Shown: one piece after another, positions 50,445 to 58,776 of the stretch
Numbering within the stretch: the stretch's first letter is position 1
How the letters are laid out: every line of letters starts with the position of its first letter
NCBI GenBank assembly: GCA_046957575.1
Contig: JBKUOG010000001.1
Span: forward strand, 231,782 to 295,781
Length of the DNA stretch: 64,000 bases
DNA from: UMGS1370 sp046957575
Lineage (GTDB): Bacteria; Bacillota; Clostridia; Lachnospirales; Lachnospiraceae
Reading direction: 5' to 3'
Translations under genes and position numbers: made by a program
The notes under the pieces: model-generated
The model's input: the letters and a program-made list of their open reading frames with translations, nothing else
Database searches by the model: none
What the model was told of the DNA's origin: nothing

Positions 50445-51120
50445 ACCATACTTCCTCTGATGCTGTATCTCCTATAATCATACCTCTGTCCATCGTAATC
50501 ACCCGTTTTCCCATCATTTCTACCATTTCCCAGCTGTGTGTTACCACAATTACCGTTGTGCCCCTGCGGTTAATCTTTTCCAGAAGTTTCATAATCCCTA
50601 TAGTGTTTTCACTGTCCAGATTACCTGTGGGTTCATCTGCCAAAAGTACCAGCGGCCGGTTGATCAAAGCCCTGGCGATGGCCACTCTCTGCTGTTCCCC
50701 TCCAGAAAGCTGTCTGGGATTAGATTTATATTTGGAAGACAGCCCCACCATCCGCAGCATGGCCGGAACGGATTCCCGAATCCGCTTTGACGGAACTCCG
50801 ATTACCCTCTGAGCAAAGGCTACATTTTCAAAAACAGAACGGTCTTTCAGGAGCCTGAAATCCTGAAAGACCACACCTAGCATTCTGCGATATTTGGGCA
50901 CATACCGCCTGGGCATTTTGCCAAGATCCATGTCATTGACAATAATGCGGCCGGAAGTCGGCTCTAATTCTTTTAATAAAAGTTTCATCAGAGTAGACTT
51001 GCCGGATCCGCTGCGCCCTGTAATGAATACAAATTCTCCGTCTTCGATGGTTAAATTAATATTCTTTAAGGCTTTCGTGCCGTTTTCATAACTTTTACTG
51101 ACTTTAATAATCTCAATCAT
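50437..51120 (-). CDS. ftsE: Cell-division ATP-binding protein FtsE
   Basis: This 227-residue ABC ATPase has Walker A ITGRSGSGKSTLMKLL, the FtsE-typical VVFQDFRLLKDRSVFENVAF, signature LSGGEQQRVAIARAL, Walker B LLADEPTGNLD and the His switch VTHSWEMV. It forms the FtsEX complex at the inner face of the membrane. The start codon sits within the stop codon of the upstream CdaR-like regulator gene (TAATG), so the regulator and cell-division genes are read as one transcript. Confidence 0.97.
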   Translation of the reverse strand: MIEIIKVSKSYENGTKALKNINLTIEDGEFVFITGRSGSGKSTLMKLLLKELEPTSGRIIVNDMDLGKMPRRYVPKYRRMLGVVFQDFRLLKDRSVFENVAFAQRVIGVPSKRIRESVPAMLRMVGLSSKYKSNPRQLSGGEQQRVAIARALINRPLVLLADEPTGNLDSENTIGIMKLLEKINRRGTTVIVVTHSWEMVEMMGKRVITMDRGMIIGDTASEEVWYD

Positions 51121-52208
51121 TAGTAATCCAGGCTTTCCATATACTTCATATACTTTACAACCATAAGCGCAATCTTAAAGGTAATGGCGTCTTCAAATAC
51201 CCTAAGATCCAGTCCTGTACTTTTCTGCAGCTTGTCCAGGCGGTAAACCAGGGTATTGCGGTGAATGTAAAGCTGTCTGGAAGTCTCGGAAACATTTAAG
51301 CTGTTCTCAAAGAACTTGTTAATCGTAGCCAAAGTCTCCTCGTCAAACTCATCCGGCGATTTGCCGTCAAAAATCTCCTTGATAAACATGCGGCACAGCG
51401 GAAGGGGAAGCTGGTAGATGAGACGGCCAATTCCCAGATTGCTGTATGCCACTACATTTTTGTTGCTGTAGAAAATCTTGCCCACATCCAGAGCCATCTT
51501 TGCCTCTTTGTAGGAACGAGATACTTCTTTAATCTCATTGACAATAGTGCCAAACGCTATGTGCACTTTTGTCATAGCCTCTGTGTTCAGCATATCTAAA
51601 AGCATATTGGCGGTCTTTTCCAGATCCTCGTACCCCTCGCCCGGCTTTACTTCCTTTACCAGAATAATGTTCTTCTCATCAACAGCAGTGATAAAGTCTT
51701 TGGTCTTGGTGGCAAACAGACTTCTCACTGTCTCCAGGGCATTGATATCCTTTTCATTTTTCGTCTCAATCAAAAATACCACACGTCTCACATTTGTCTC
51801 AATGTGCAGTTTTTTTGCCCGATTGTAAATGTCTACTAACAGGAGATTATCCAGCAGCAGGTTCTTAATAAAGTTGTCCTTATCAAATCTTTCTTTATAT
51901 GCGACTAACAGATTCTGAATCTGAAAAGCAGCCAGCTTGCCCACCATATATACATCGTCGCTGCCACCTTTGGCTAACAGGATGTACTCTAACTGATGTT
52001 CGTCAAATACCTTAAAAAACTGGTATCCCTGGATAACCTGACTGTCTGCCGGAGAATCTACAAAAGCCAAAATCGAACTCTCGTATTCTTCTGCATCAGA
52101 AAATGTAGACGCCAACACCTTTCCTTCAATATCACAAATACATAAATCAATTCTCGTAATTCCCTTTAATCCTTCAATCGTTGTCTGAAGTATCTGATTT
52201 GAAATCAT
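51120..52208 (-). CDS. CdaR/PucR-type transcriptional regulator
   Basis: This 362-residue regulator has an N-terminal sensor-like domain (MISNQILQTTIEGLKGITRIDL, GAF-like, also called the sugar diacid recognition type), a middle region, and a C-terminal PucR/CdaR helix-turn-helix. The last carries NVSETSRQLYIHRNTLVYRL and KLQKSTGLDLRVFEDA (about residues 300-340). The ATG at 52208 has AAGGAGAG; longer starts are unsupported. Being fused by overlap to ftsE is unexpected for a carbon-source regulator and may mean it controls wall or division genes instead. Confidence 0.85.
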   Translation of the reverse strand: MISNQILQTTIEGLKGITRIDLCICDIEGKVLASTFSDAEEYESSILAFVDSPADSQVIQGYQFFKVFDEHQLEYILLAKGGSDDVYMVGKLAAFQIQNLLVAYKERFDKDNFIKNLLLDNLLLVDIYNRAKKLHIETNVRRVVFLIETKNEKDINALETVRSLFATKTKDFITAVDEKNIILVKEVKPGEGYEDLEKTANMLLDMLNTEAMTKVHIAFGTIVNEIKEVSRSYKEAKMALDVGKIFYSNKNVVAYSNLGIGRLIYQLPLPLCRMFIKEIFDGKSPDEFDEETLATINKFFENSLNVSETSRQLYIHRNTLVYRLDKLQKSTGLDLRVFEDAITFKIALMVVKYMKYMESLDY

Positions 52209-52278
52209 GGCATCTCTCTCCTTTTGGTCAATTTTACACATGTACCCATAATATAAGTATATATTAAAGCAAATATAC

Positions 52279-52315
52279 AAAAAAAGCAAGCGGGAGATAC
52301 TCCGCCTGCTTAATT
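52279..52315 (-). terminator. Terminator of the MsmK-like gene
   Basis: On the minus strand AGCAGGCGG pairs with CCGCTTGCT (one bulge), followed by T7. It separates this gene from the CdaR-ftsEX operon. Confidence 0.75.
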
Positions 52316-52330
52316 TTTTGTTGTAAGAGA

Positions 52331-53443
52331 TTAGTTTAAAACCACTTTTTCTGTTTCCTTATCGAAAACATGAGCCTTTGTCATATCCAAAGCCAGTTTT
52401 ACAGTATCTCCAGGTCTTGCAGTGGTACGTGGATTTACTCTTGCAGTACAGCTGGTCTCATCAATATCAAAGTATAAGTAAACTTCTGCACCTAACATCT
52501 CGTATACACGAATGGTAGCTTCGATTACGCTCTTTGCATTTTCAGCTAAAGCAACTTCATCATCATGCAGATCTTCCGGACGGATACCTAAAGTAACAGT
52601 CTTTCCAACATAGCCTGCATCCTCTAACTTCTTAGCCTTGTCAGCCGGAAGAGCAATGGTGTTTCCGCCGAATGTTAAGGTAACATCAGCGCCGGACTTG
52701 CCAACTACTGCATCTAACAGGTTCATCTGAGGAGCACCGATAAATCCGGCAACGAACTTGTTGCATGGCTTGTCGTACAGATTCTGAGGAGAATCTACCT
52801 GCTGAATCACACCATCCTTCATAACAACGATTCTGGTACCTAAGGTCATAGCCTCGGTCTGGTCGTGGGTTACGTAGATAATGGTTGCTTCCAGTCTCTG
52901 ATGCAGTTTGGAAATCTCAATACGCATCTGGCCTCTCAACTTTGCATCCAGGTTGGACAGCGGCTCATCCATCAGGAATACCTTCGGGCTACGAACGATA
53001 GCACGTCCCATAGCAACACGCTGTCTCTGACCACCGGATAAAGCCTTCGGCTTACGGTCTAATAAATGCTCCAGGTCAAGGATTCTTGCTGCTTCATGAA
53101 CTAATTTATCAATCTCATCCTTTGGGGTCTTTCTTAACTTTAATCCAAATGCCATATTGTCATATACAGACATATGAGGATACAGAGCGTAGTTCTGGAA
53201 AACCATGGCAATATCTCTGTCCTTTGGCTCAACGTCATTCATCAGCTTGCCGTCAATGTATAATTCACCAGAAGAAATATCCTCCAGACCAGCAATCATA
53301 CGAAGGGTGGTAGACTTACCGCAGCCGGACGGACCTACGAAAATGATAAACTCTTTATCTGCAATCTCCAGATTAAAGTCATGTACTGCAACAAAACCAT
53401 TGGGATACTTTTTAGTAACATTCTTTAAAGATAAACTAGCCAT
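52331..53443 (-). CDS. Multi-sugar ABC transporter ATPase (MsmK/UgpC type)
   Basis: This 370-residue ATPase belongs to the carbohydrate CUT1 family. It has Walker A VGPSGCGKSTTLRMI, signature ALSGGQRQRVAMGRAI, Walker B VFLMDEPLSNLD and the switch VTHDQTEAMTLG. The C-terminal regulatory OB/TOBE domain includes LGIRPEDLHDDEV. No sugar-binding protein or permease is adjacent. In streptococci and clostridia such a single ATPase energises several sugar transporters encoded elsewhere, which fits its isolated, strong expression unit. AGGAGG precedes the ATG. Confidence 0.93.
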   Translation of the reverse strand: MASLSLKNVTKKYPNGFVAVHDFNLEIADKEFIIFVGPSGCGKSTTLRMIAGLEDISSGELYIDGKLMNDVEPKDRDIAMVFQNYALYPHMSVYDNMAFGLKLRKTPKDEIDKLVHEAARILDLEHLLDRKPKALSGGQRQRVAMGRAIVRSPKVFLMDEPLSNLDAKLRGQMRIEISKLHQRLEATIIYVTHDQTEAMTLGTRIVVMKDGVIQQVDSPQNLYDKPCNKFVAGFIGAPQMNLLDAVVGKSGADVTLTFGGNTIALPADKAKKLEDAGYVGKTVTLGIRPEDLHDDEVALAENAKSVIEATIRVYEMLGAEVYLYFDIDETSCTARVNPRTTARPGDTVKLALDMTKAHVFDKETEKVVLN

Positions 53444-53671
53444 TACAAAATCCTCCTACTTAATTAACAGGTTTTAACTTAAGGCACCCCTTCCCCACTT
53501 ATGGGGCGTCCCATGTGATGGTATAATCATACCTGAATCCGCCCTCTTTTACTATTCTTTAAATCACTAAAAATCCTTTTTTTTATTGGCTAATTTGTAC
53601 ACCCAAATAACATGACAGGAAAAAATGTCCAAAAGATTCCATTTATTTTATGCAATCATTTACAAACAGGG

Positions 53672-54526
53672 TTAATACTCCATAAACCCCTCGCCCAGAA
53701 CTTCTCTTGCATCCTCCACAATTACAAAAGCGCCTCGGTCAAACCGGGCTACAATTTCCTTAATCCGGGTAATTTCTTTTTTGGAAACCACACAGTACAG
53801 CATCTGGCGTCCCTCACCGGAATACATTCCCTTAACCTCCAGGCCGGTAACGCCCCGTCCCAGTTCTGTCATAATCGTCTGAGCGATTGCTTCTGAATGC
53901 TCCGAAATGATATAAATAGATTTTGCAAATTTTAATCCTTCTATAATATCATCGGAAATCTTAGTCAGCACATAAATGGCAATCATTGCATATAATGCAA
54001 GATGAAGACCGAACGTGGAAAGTCCTGCCAGAACAATCAATGTATCCAGCACCATCATAATCTGTGCAATGGAACGATGGGGCAGCAGCGGCTGAATCAG
54101 AGCTGCCAGCGTATCAGTTCCGCCTGTTGTCGCCATGGCAAGAAGCACCATACCGGTCCCGATACCGCAGACGATTCCTCCGTACAATGCCACTAACAGC
54201 AAATCATCTGCTACAAATGGAATGTCCGGAATTACATATAGCCATACAGACAGCGCAATAGTTGCATATACGGTCCGCTTAATAAACTTCCATCCTTTTA
54301 TCTTGTAAGCCCCGATAAAAAGCGGCACATTAAACAGGGTATTGGTCAGCCACAGAGGAACGCCAAACTTTGCCTTGATAATAATTGCAAGTCCAGACGC
54401 CCCGCCTATTACCATATTGGCCGGATCGAAAATATTTTTAACAGACACCGCAATAATCAAAGCGCCTATGGTAAGAAGCAGGTAATCTGCCCAGACAGGA
54501 CGATTGTTGTTTCGGAAAATGCTCAT
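53672..54526 (-). CDS. YitT-family membrane protein (DUF161/DUF2179)
   Basis: This 284-residue protein has five or six N-terminal membrane segments (residues 15-175) with the family pattern VIGGASGLAIII and LYGGIVCGIGTGMVLLAMATTGGTD. The C-terminal DUF2179 domain follows, with ISEHSEAIAQTIM, GVTGLEVKGMYSGEG and MLYCVVSKKEI. YitT proteins are common in Firmicutes; transport has been suggested but not shown. It stands alone, with the MsmK-like gene downstream and a methyltransferase terminator upstream. Confidence 0.9.
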   Translation of the reverse strand: MSIFRNNNRPVWADYLLLTIGALIIAVSVKNIFDPANMVIGGASGLAIIIKAKFGVPLWLTNTLFNVPLFIGAYKIKGWKFIKRTVYATIALSVWLYVIPDIPFVADDLLLVALYGGIVCGIGTGMVLLAMATTGGTDTLAALIQPLLPHRSIAQIMMVLDTLIVLAGLSTFGLHLALYAMIAIYVLTKISDDIIEGLKFAKSIYIISEHSEAIAQTIMTELGRGVTGLEVKGMYSGEGRQMLYCVVSKKEITRIKEIVARFDRGAFVIVEDAREVLGEGFMEY

Positions 54527-54561
54527 TTGTGCCTCCCTTTCTGATAAGTGTGAACCGCCAC

Positions 54562-54594
54562 AAAGAAATAAAGGGAACGATTTCTCGCTCCCTT
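54562..54594 (-). terminator. Terminator of the thioesterase-CvfB-methyltransferase operon
   Basis: On the minus strand AAGGGAGCGA-GAAA-TCGTTCCCTT is followed by TATTTCTTTG. It has a GNRA-type tetraloop and lies directly after the methyltransferase stop codon. Confidence 0.8.
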
Positions 54595-54604
54595 GTTAGT
54601 ATCC

Positions 54605-55192
54605 CTATTTTTTTCTTGCCAATACATTAATCCACCGCGTATCCGGATGGTTGGATCTCACATCTGCAGTAATCCATATCTTCTCAATGGTAAACTTCCC
54701 AGTGTCTTCTAACAAGTCCCTGATTTCTGTTTCTGTATAATCGCTGAAATACCTCTCTCCCCGAAATCCCTCAAAGTTGCCCTGACAAACGGAAAGGTAC
54801 AGGATTCCCTGCTCTTGTAAGGCTGCTGCTGTTTTCTTTAAAATTGCCGGCATCTCGTCTTTTGGAATATGGACAAATGCGCCGCAGGCCCAGATGCCAT
54901 CAAACACATCATCAAATTCCATATCTTCATATCGCATCTGGAGAATTTCAAGCCCGGTATGCACCTCTGCCAGACGGCACATTTCCATAGCTGCATCCAT
55001 AGCTGTCACATCATATCCAAGTTCATACATATAGAGACTGTCCCGGCCAGAGCCGCATCCCATGTCCAGGATGGTCGCCCCCTCCTCCATCTCTCTTAAA
55101 AACTCCCCGATGATTGGCGTCATATCCAAATCTACCGTATCTTCAAAGAACTTTACTGCATATTTATTATAATAGTCTATCGAGTCCACCAT
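54605..55192 (-). CDS. Class I SAM-dependent methyltransferase
   Basis: This 195-residue methyltransferase has motif I ILDMGCGSGRDSLYMYELG (about residues 43-61), the acidic motif II VTAMDAAMEMC, and post-motif IWACGAFVHIPKDEM. The chain starts MVDSIDYYNKYAVKFFEDT, typical of the small Tam/UbiE-like enzymes. The substrate is unknown. The ATG at 55192 lies eight bases after the CvfB stop codon, so it belongs to the thioesterase-CvfB operon. A longer start inside the CvfB gene is improbable. Confidence 0.88.
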   Translation of the reverse strand: MVDSIDYYNKYAVKFFEDTVDLDMTPIIGEFLREMEEGATILDMGCGSGRDSLYMYELGYDVTAMDAAMEMCRLAEVHTGLEILQMRYEDMEFDDVFDGIWACGAFVHIPKDEMPAILKKTAAALQEQGILYLSVCQGNFEGFRGERYFSDYTETEIRDLLEDTGKFTIEKIWITADVRSNHPDTRWINVLARKK

Positions 55193-55199
55193 ACTCCTC

Positions 55200-56033
55200 C
55201 TACACTTTTTGGATGGATTTTTCTGTAATCCGGATTTTACCTTCTTTAAGCAGCTTGCCCACAGCCCGCTTAAACTCATTTTTGCTCATGTTAAACTCTC
55301 GCCGGATTGTCTCCGGTCTTGCCTTATCATTAAACGGAAGAACTCCGTCAAATTCGTCAATGATCTGCATTACCTTTACTGCATCTGACTCCATCTGCAT
55401 ATATGCCTTCTGGCGAACACTCAAATCCAGCTTACCGTCTTCGCGGACCCGTATTACTCTGGCTTCTATCTCCTCGCCTTCATGGAAATCCTGGAACAGT
55501 TCTTTTTGGGGAATCAGGCCATAATAACGGTTATCAACCGCCACAAATGCACCCAGATTTTCATTGATCTCATAAATCCGGCCTCTTACCTGATCATCCT
55601 TTTTATAGGGAGACTGGTTGCTCATATAAGAATATACTCTCATAGTCGCTGCCAGACGGCTGCTCTTATCCACGTATAATGCAACCAGACACTTCTCGCC
55701 TTTTCTCACTGGATGACTCTGCTCACGAAACGGCAGAAGCAAATCCTTTTCCAGCCCCATGTCTAAAAACGCGCCGATTCTGGAAATCTCTTTAACTTCC
55801 AGTACGGCCGTCTCTCCCACCTGCAGTTTCGGTTTACCTGATGTTGCAATCAGCCTGTCCTCTGAGTCCTTATAAATAAAAACTGTAATCTTATCTCCTA
55901 TTTGAGTTCCTTTTGGAACCTGCTTTTTGGGAAGAAGGACACTGGCTCCCTCTTTGGCATTTTCACTGAGATACACGCCAAAGTCCTTAATTCGGACTAC
56001 TTCCAGCTCCTGTACCTTTCCTAATTCAATCAT
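55200..56033 (-). CDS. S1-domain RNA-binding protein, CvfB/YitL family
   Basis: This 277-residue protein matches CvfB. An S1-like N-terminal domain (VVRIKDFGVYLSENAKEGASVLLPKKQVP) is followed by a second S1 unit (EISRIGAFLDMGLEKDLLLPF), a third (GRIYEINENLGAFVAVDNRYYGLIP) and a C-terminal winged helix (MSKNEFKRAVGKLLKEGKI). CvfB binds RNA and affects virulence gene expression in Staphylococcus; its role here is unknown. The ATG at 56033 overlaps the thioesterase stop codon by four bases. Confidence 0.9.
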   Translation of the reverse strand: MIELGKVQELEVVRIKDFGVYLSENAKEGASVLLPKKQVPKGTQIGDKITVFIYKDSEDRLIATSGKPKLQVGETAVLEVKEISRIGAFLDMGLEKDLLLPFREQSHPVRKGEKCLVALYVDKSSRLAATMRVYSYMSNQSPYKKDDQVRGRIYEINENLGAFVAVDNRYYGLIPQKELFQDFHEGEEIEARVIRVREDGKLDLSVRQKAYMQMESDAVKVMQIIDEFDGVLPFNDKARPETIRREFNMSKNEFKRAVGKLLKEGKIRITEKSIQKV

Positions 56034-56785
56034 AAATTTTGCCTTTCTTGCTTTTCCTGTCCATAGGCTGCTGTGTCTGTATACTGCATCCAAACAACTG
56101 CATATGGTTTTCCCTCTGTACTGCACAAGGACAGAACATGACCATTTTCTATAGCAGATACTCTTGGAATCATCACATCATTGAGAACAGCCGCTTTTTT
56201 ATACTCTGCCCTCAATTCCCTAATCCGCCTGTTCTCTCCTGCTGCCTGACGGGCTATTTCCACATACTGGGCATTGTTTACATGGTGATTCGTATCAATG
56301 TGATAACGGTTTACAACAATGGGTTCCCCCTCTTCAAACTCCTGGGGCAGCAAAATCTTCCTGGGAACCTCTCCCATTTCCAGCTTTGGTTCTTCCGCAC
56401 CATAGGGCGCCACATCCTCATCTCTGACTCGTTCCGGCAAAAGTGTATCTGTGTTGCATAAAAACCAAATGGAATTTGCCCTTACCAGATAATTGCCTTT
56501 TGAATCTAAAACTGCAAAATTGCGGTAGCCGTAAATCCCTTTAAATGCATAGGGCCAGGTCACGATCTGCACCCTGTCTCCAAGTCTTGGGTACTGGTCC
56601 GCCACAATCCTCCAGGATGACAGCATCCAAGCACGATGCTCTTTTTTAAAAAATTCTACTCCTACACCGCAGTCCTCCGACTGAAATGTGCTGCAGTCCT
56701 GAAAATAGTTAATGATTCCTGTCATTGTAAGGAATCCGTCTTCATCTGTTTCGCTGTAGCGAATCCTGCCATCTAATCGATACAT
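56030..56785 (-). CDS. Acyl-ACP thioesterase (FatA/FatB-like)
   Basis: This 251-residue enzyme has two hotdog domains. The N-terminal half has IRYSETDEDGFLTMTGIINYFQDCS; the second half has the catalytic region YHIDTNHHVNNAQYVEIA, with Asn and His in place. It releases free fatty acids from ACP. The ATG at 56785 is favoured with AGG six bases upstream; a GTG at 56797 overlaps that site. A near-consensus promoter lies directly upstream. CvfB and methyltransferase genes follow in the same operon. Confidence 0.9.
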   Translation of the reverse strand: MYRLDGRIRYSETDEDGFLTMTGIINYFQDCSTFQSEDCGVGVEFFKKEHRAWMLSSWRIVADQYPRLGDRVQIVTWPYAFKGIYGYRNFAVLDSKGNYLVRANSIWFLCNTDTLLPERVRDEDVAPYGAEEPKLEMGEVPRKILLPQEFEEGEPIVVNRYHIDTNHHVNNAQYVEIARQAAGENRRIRELRAEYKKAAVLNDVMIPRVSAIENGHVLSLCSTEGKPYAVVWMQYTDTAAYGQEKQERQNL

Positions 56786-56812
56786 ATCCGTCCTCACTTA
56801 AAATCACATATC

Positions 56813-56841
56813 ATTATATCCGATTATCCATCTATTGTCCA
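56813..56841 (-). promoter_or_regulatory. Promoter of the thioesterase operon
   Basis: On the minus strand TGGACA (56836-56841) and a perfect TATAAT (56813-56818) are 17 bp apart, giving a short leader of about 20 nt. Confidence 0.75.
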
Positions 56842-56926
56842 GTATATTGTAGAATTTAAGTGTTTTCAGGAAATGGAAAAAGCAGCGTAAAAATTTATTT
56901 TTCACCGCCCACTTCTTTACAATAGC

Positions 56927-56955
56927 TTGTCAAAATTCCTTTGTCAGTGTATAAT
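56927..56955 (+). promoter_or_regulatory. Promoter of the 210-residue secreted protein gene
   Basis: TTGTCA (56927-56932) and TATAAT (56950-56955) have a 17-bp spacer; a leader of about 50 nt ends in AAAGGAGAG. Confidence 0.75.
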
Positions 56956-57012
56956 AATCATATTCAAATATTATATTCCGCTACGTAATCATATGAAAGG
57001 AGAGATTTCACA

Positions 57013-57645
57013 ATGCGAAAGAAATTTACAGCAGGGATTCTTGCCATGTCATTGGCACTTTCCATAAGCATGACCGCATGGGCCGGAGAATGGAAATCCG
57101 ACGCAAACGGCTGGTGGTGGGCCGAAGTGGACGGAAGTTATCCCACGAACTCCTGGAAATGGCTGGATGGAAATCAGGATGGCACTGCAGAATGCTACTT
57201 TTTCGGCGAAAACGGCTACATGCTGACTAATTCCAAAACTCCTGACGGCTATACAGTAAATGCAAACGGCGCATGGGTGGAAAACGGTGTGATACAGACG
57301 CAGAGCCAGAATCAGAATCAGGAACAGACACAGAACCAGTCAGCGGCTTATGCAGACGATTACAGCGGCACTTATGTGTATCCCGGCTACCATGATGCCG
57401 ATGGAAACTACTATGAGCCTTCTACTCTCATTATCGCCTATGACCCGGCCGCCAACGCTATCACTGTTTCCAATCCAGACAATGGCTATTCCTCCGTTTA
57501 CACCTATTTTGGGGCTGGATTAAACGGCTGGACCTGTTTTGAACTGGTAAGCGCAGAAGAAAAAGATTCGATCTTTTTCTCCGCTCCCGGAGTGATGCAA
57601 GCCTATGGCTGGGAAACAGATTTTATTTCCATTCCCAGAAGTTAG
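57013..57645 (+). CDS. Secreted protein with one wall-binding-like repeat region
   Basis: This 210-residue protein has a signal peptide (MRKKFTAGILAMSLALSISM, cleavage after AWA, about residue 24). An aromatic-rich region resembling degenerate cell-wall-binding repeats comes next (NGWWWAEVDGSYPTNSWKW, ECYFFGENGYML, residues 31-90). A Gln/Asn-rich linker (about 96-115, QNQNQEQTQNQ) leads to a beta-rich C-terminal domain (120-210) that I do not recognise. Both the wall-binding start and the layout resemble the 23 and 25 kb proteins, so it is a family of exported proteins in this genome. Confidence 0.8.
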   Translation: MRKKFTAGILAMSLALSISMTAWAGEWKSDANGWWWAEVDGSYPTNSWKWLDGNQDGTAECYFFGENGYMLTNSKTPDGYTVNANGAWVENGVIQTQSQNQNQEQTQNQSAAYADDYSGTYVYPGYHDADGNYYEPSTLIIAYDPAANAITVSNPDNGYSSVYTYFGAGLNGWTCFELVSAEEKDSIFFSAPGVMQAYGWETDFISIPRS

Positions 57646-57649
57646 CCGC

Positions 57650-57686
57650 AAAAGAGTTCAAAGGCACATGTCTTTTGAACTCTTTT
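57650..57686. terminator. Bidirectional terminator between the secreted protein gene and tRNA-Gln pair
   Basis: AAAAGAGTTCAAA pairs with TTTGAACTCTTTT around a loop of about 10 nt. A- and T-rich flanks on both sides let it work on both strands. Confidence 0.85.
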
Positions 57687-57760
57687 CCTTTGTTCTTCTT
57701 TGCAACGCAAAAAAGCGCATAACCCCCTGACCTTTCAGTATTACACGCTCTTCTCGAAGC

Positions 57761-57831
57761 TGGGCTACAAGGATTCGAACCTTGAAATGACGGAGTCAGA
57801 GTCCGTTGCCTTACCATTTGGCGATAGCCCA
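57761..57831 (-). tRNA. tRNA-Gln (anticodon CUG), copy 1
   Basis: This is a 71-nt cloverleaf. Acceptor arm is TGGGCTA/TAGCCCA, anticodon stem ACGGA/TCCGT, anticodon loop CTCTGAC with anticodon CTG (positions 34-36), and the T arm contains GGTTCGAATCC. CCA is not encoded. It is identical to copy 2, which lies 45 bp upstream in the same transcript direction. Confidence 0.95.
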
Positions 57832-57876
57832 ATAAGGTATTAAATTATAAAAAGTATATCCTCGAACCGGATAAAC

Positions 57877-57947
57877 TGGGCTACAAGGATTCGAACCTTG
57901 AAATGACGGAGTCAGAGTCCGTTGCCTTACCATTTGGCGATAGCCCA
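57877..57947 (-). tRNA. tRNA-Gln (anticodon CUG), copy 2, promoter-proximal
   Basis: The sequence is identical to copy 1 over the whole 71 nt, with the same acceptor, CTG anticodon and T arm. A promoter at 57964-57992 reads into it, so both tRNAs come from one transcript. The UUG-anticodon glutamine tRNA, needed for CAA codons, must be encoded elsewhere. Confidence 0.95.
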
Positions 57948-57963
57948 TCAACGCAACGAGTGT

Positions 57964-57992
57964 ATTATACAATACTATTTCCCGTTGGTCAA
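57964..57992 (-). promoter_or_regulatory. Promoter of the tRNA-Gln pair
   Basis: On the minus strand TTGACC (57987-57992) and TATAAT (57964-57969) have exactly 17 bp between them, about 17 bp upstream of the first tRNA. Confidence 0.85.
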
Positions 57993-58017
57993 GCACTTTT
58001 TTTATTTTTTGACAATT

Positions 58018-58776
58018 TCAGGCGTTTTTCTTATTTCCGTATTCTACCCGTTCCAGACACAGGCCTTCCGGCGGAGCTGCCGGCCCCGCTGCTTCTCTGG
58101 ACAGCGCTTCCAATACAGCCAGAATACTCTCCGGCTCCCTCTCTCCCAGACCTGCTTCAATCAGAGTTCCGGTCAGAATCCGGACCATGTACTGCAAAAA
58201 TCCATTTCCAGTATAGCGAATGGTCAGCGTGGTACCCTTTTCTTCAAATTCAATCCTCTCGATTGTCCGGACTGTGCTTTTTTTCATCTTCTTATTTCCG
58301 CAGAAACTTTTAAAATCATGGGTTCCAAGTAAAAATCCGGACGCTGCCTTCATTTTTTCAATATCCAGAGTTTTTCCCAGTCCATAGGTATATTTTCTGG
58401 TAAATACATCCTTTTTTTCACTCATTTCAATACGGTACGCATAGGTTTTCCTCACTGCATTCAGCCTGCTGTGGAAACGGCATGGAACCTGCTCCACTGA
58501 CAGCACTCCAATGTCTTCCGGAAGATATTCATTGCAGTATGCTTTGATCTGCTGCGGTTCTATCTGTTCGGGCAAATAGAAATTCACCACCTGACCTGCC
58601 GCATGAACGCCTTTATCCGTTCTTCCAGAACCATGTACTTCTATGGTTTCTCCTGTCATACGGCTTAACACTGCTTCCATTTTTCCCTGAATCGTCTTGT
58701 CTGTGGTCGTCTGCTTCTGCCAGCCGTCATACCGGCTCCCATCATACTGCAGGACTGCTTTATAGTTTACACTCAA
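58018..58776 (-). CDS. truA: tRNA pseudouridine synthase A
   Basis: This 252-residue enzyme makes pseudouridine at positions 38-40 of tRNA anticodon arms. The catalytic Asp lies in EVHGSGRTDKGVHAAGQVVNF; other family marks are YDGWQKQ at the start, RFHSRLNAVRKTYAYRI, and the C-terminal GNGFLQYMVRILTGTLIEAG. I chose a TTG start at 58776, because GGAG lies six bases upstream and it gives the standard N-terminus; ATG codons further up lie inside vanZ. The TTG overlaps the vanZ stop (TTGA). Confidence 0.95.
   Translation of the reverse strand: MSVNYKAVLQYDGSRYDGWQKQTTTDKTIQGKMEAVLSRMTGETIEVHGSGRTDKGVHAAGQVVNFYLPEQIEPQQIKAYCNEYLPEDIGVLSVEQVPCRFHSRLNAVRKTYAYRIEMSEKKDVFTRKYTYGLGKTLDIEKMKAASGFLLGTHDFKSFCGNKKMKKSTVRTIERIEFEEKGTTLTIRYTGNGFLQYMVRILTGTLIEAGLGEREPESILAVLEALSREAAGPAAPPEGLCLERVEYGNKKNA

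Noticed and set aside
53444..53671. Gap before the MsmK-like gene as a riboswitch
   Set aside because: There is a G/C-rich stretch at 53484-53513 that can form a hairpin, but no known riboswitch core or clear alternative terminator pair is visible.
57623..57996. Open frames on the minus strand encoding MGYRQMVRQRTLTPSFQG twice
   Set aside because: They are the two identical tRNA-Gln genes read as protein; there is no other coding evidence.
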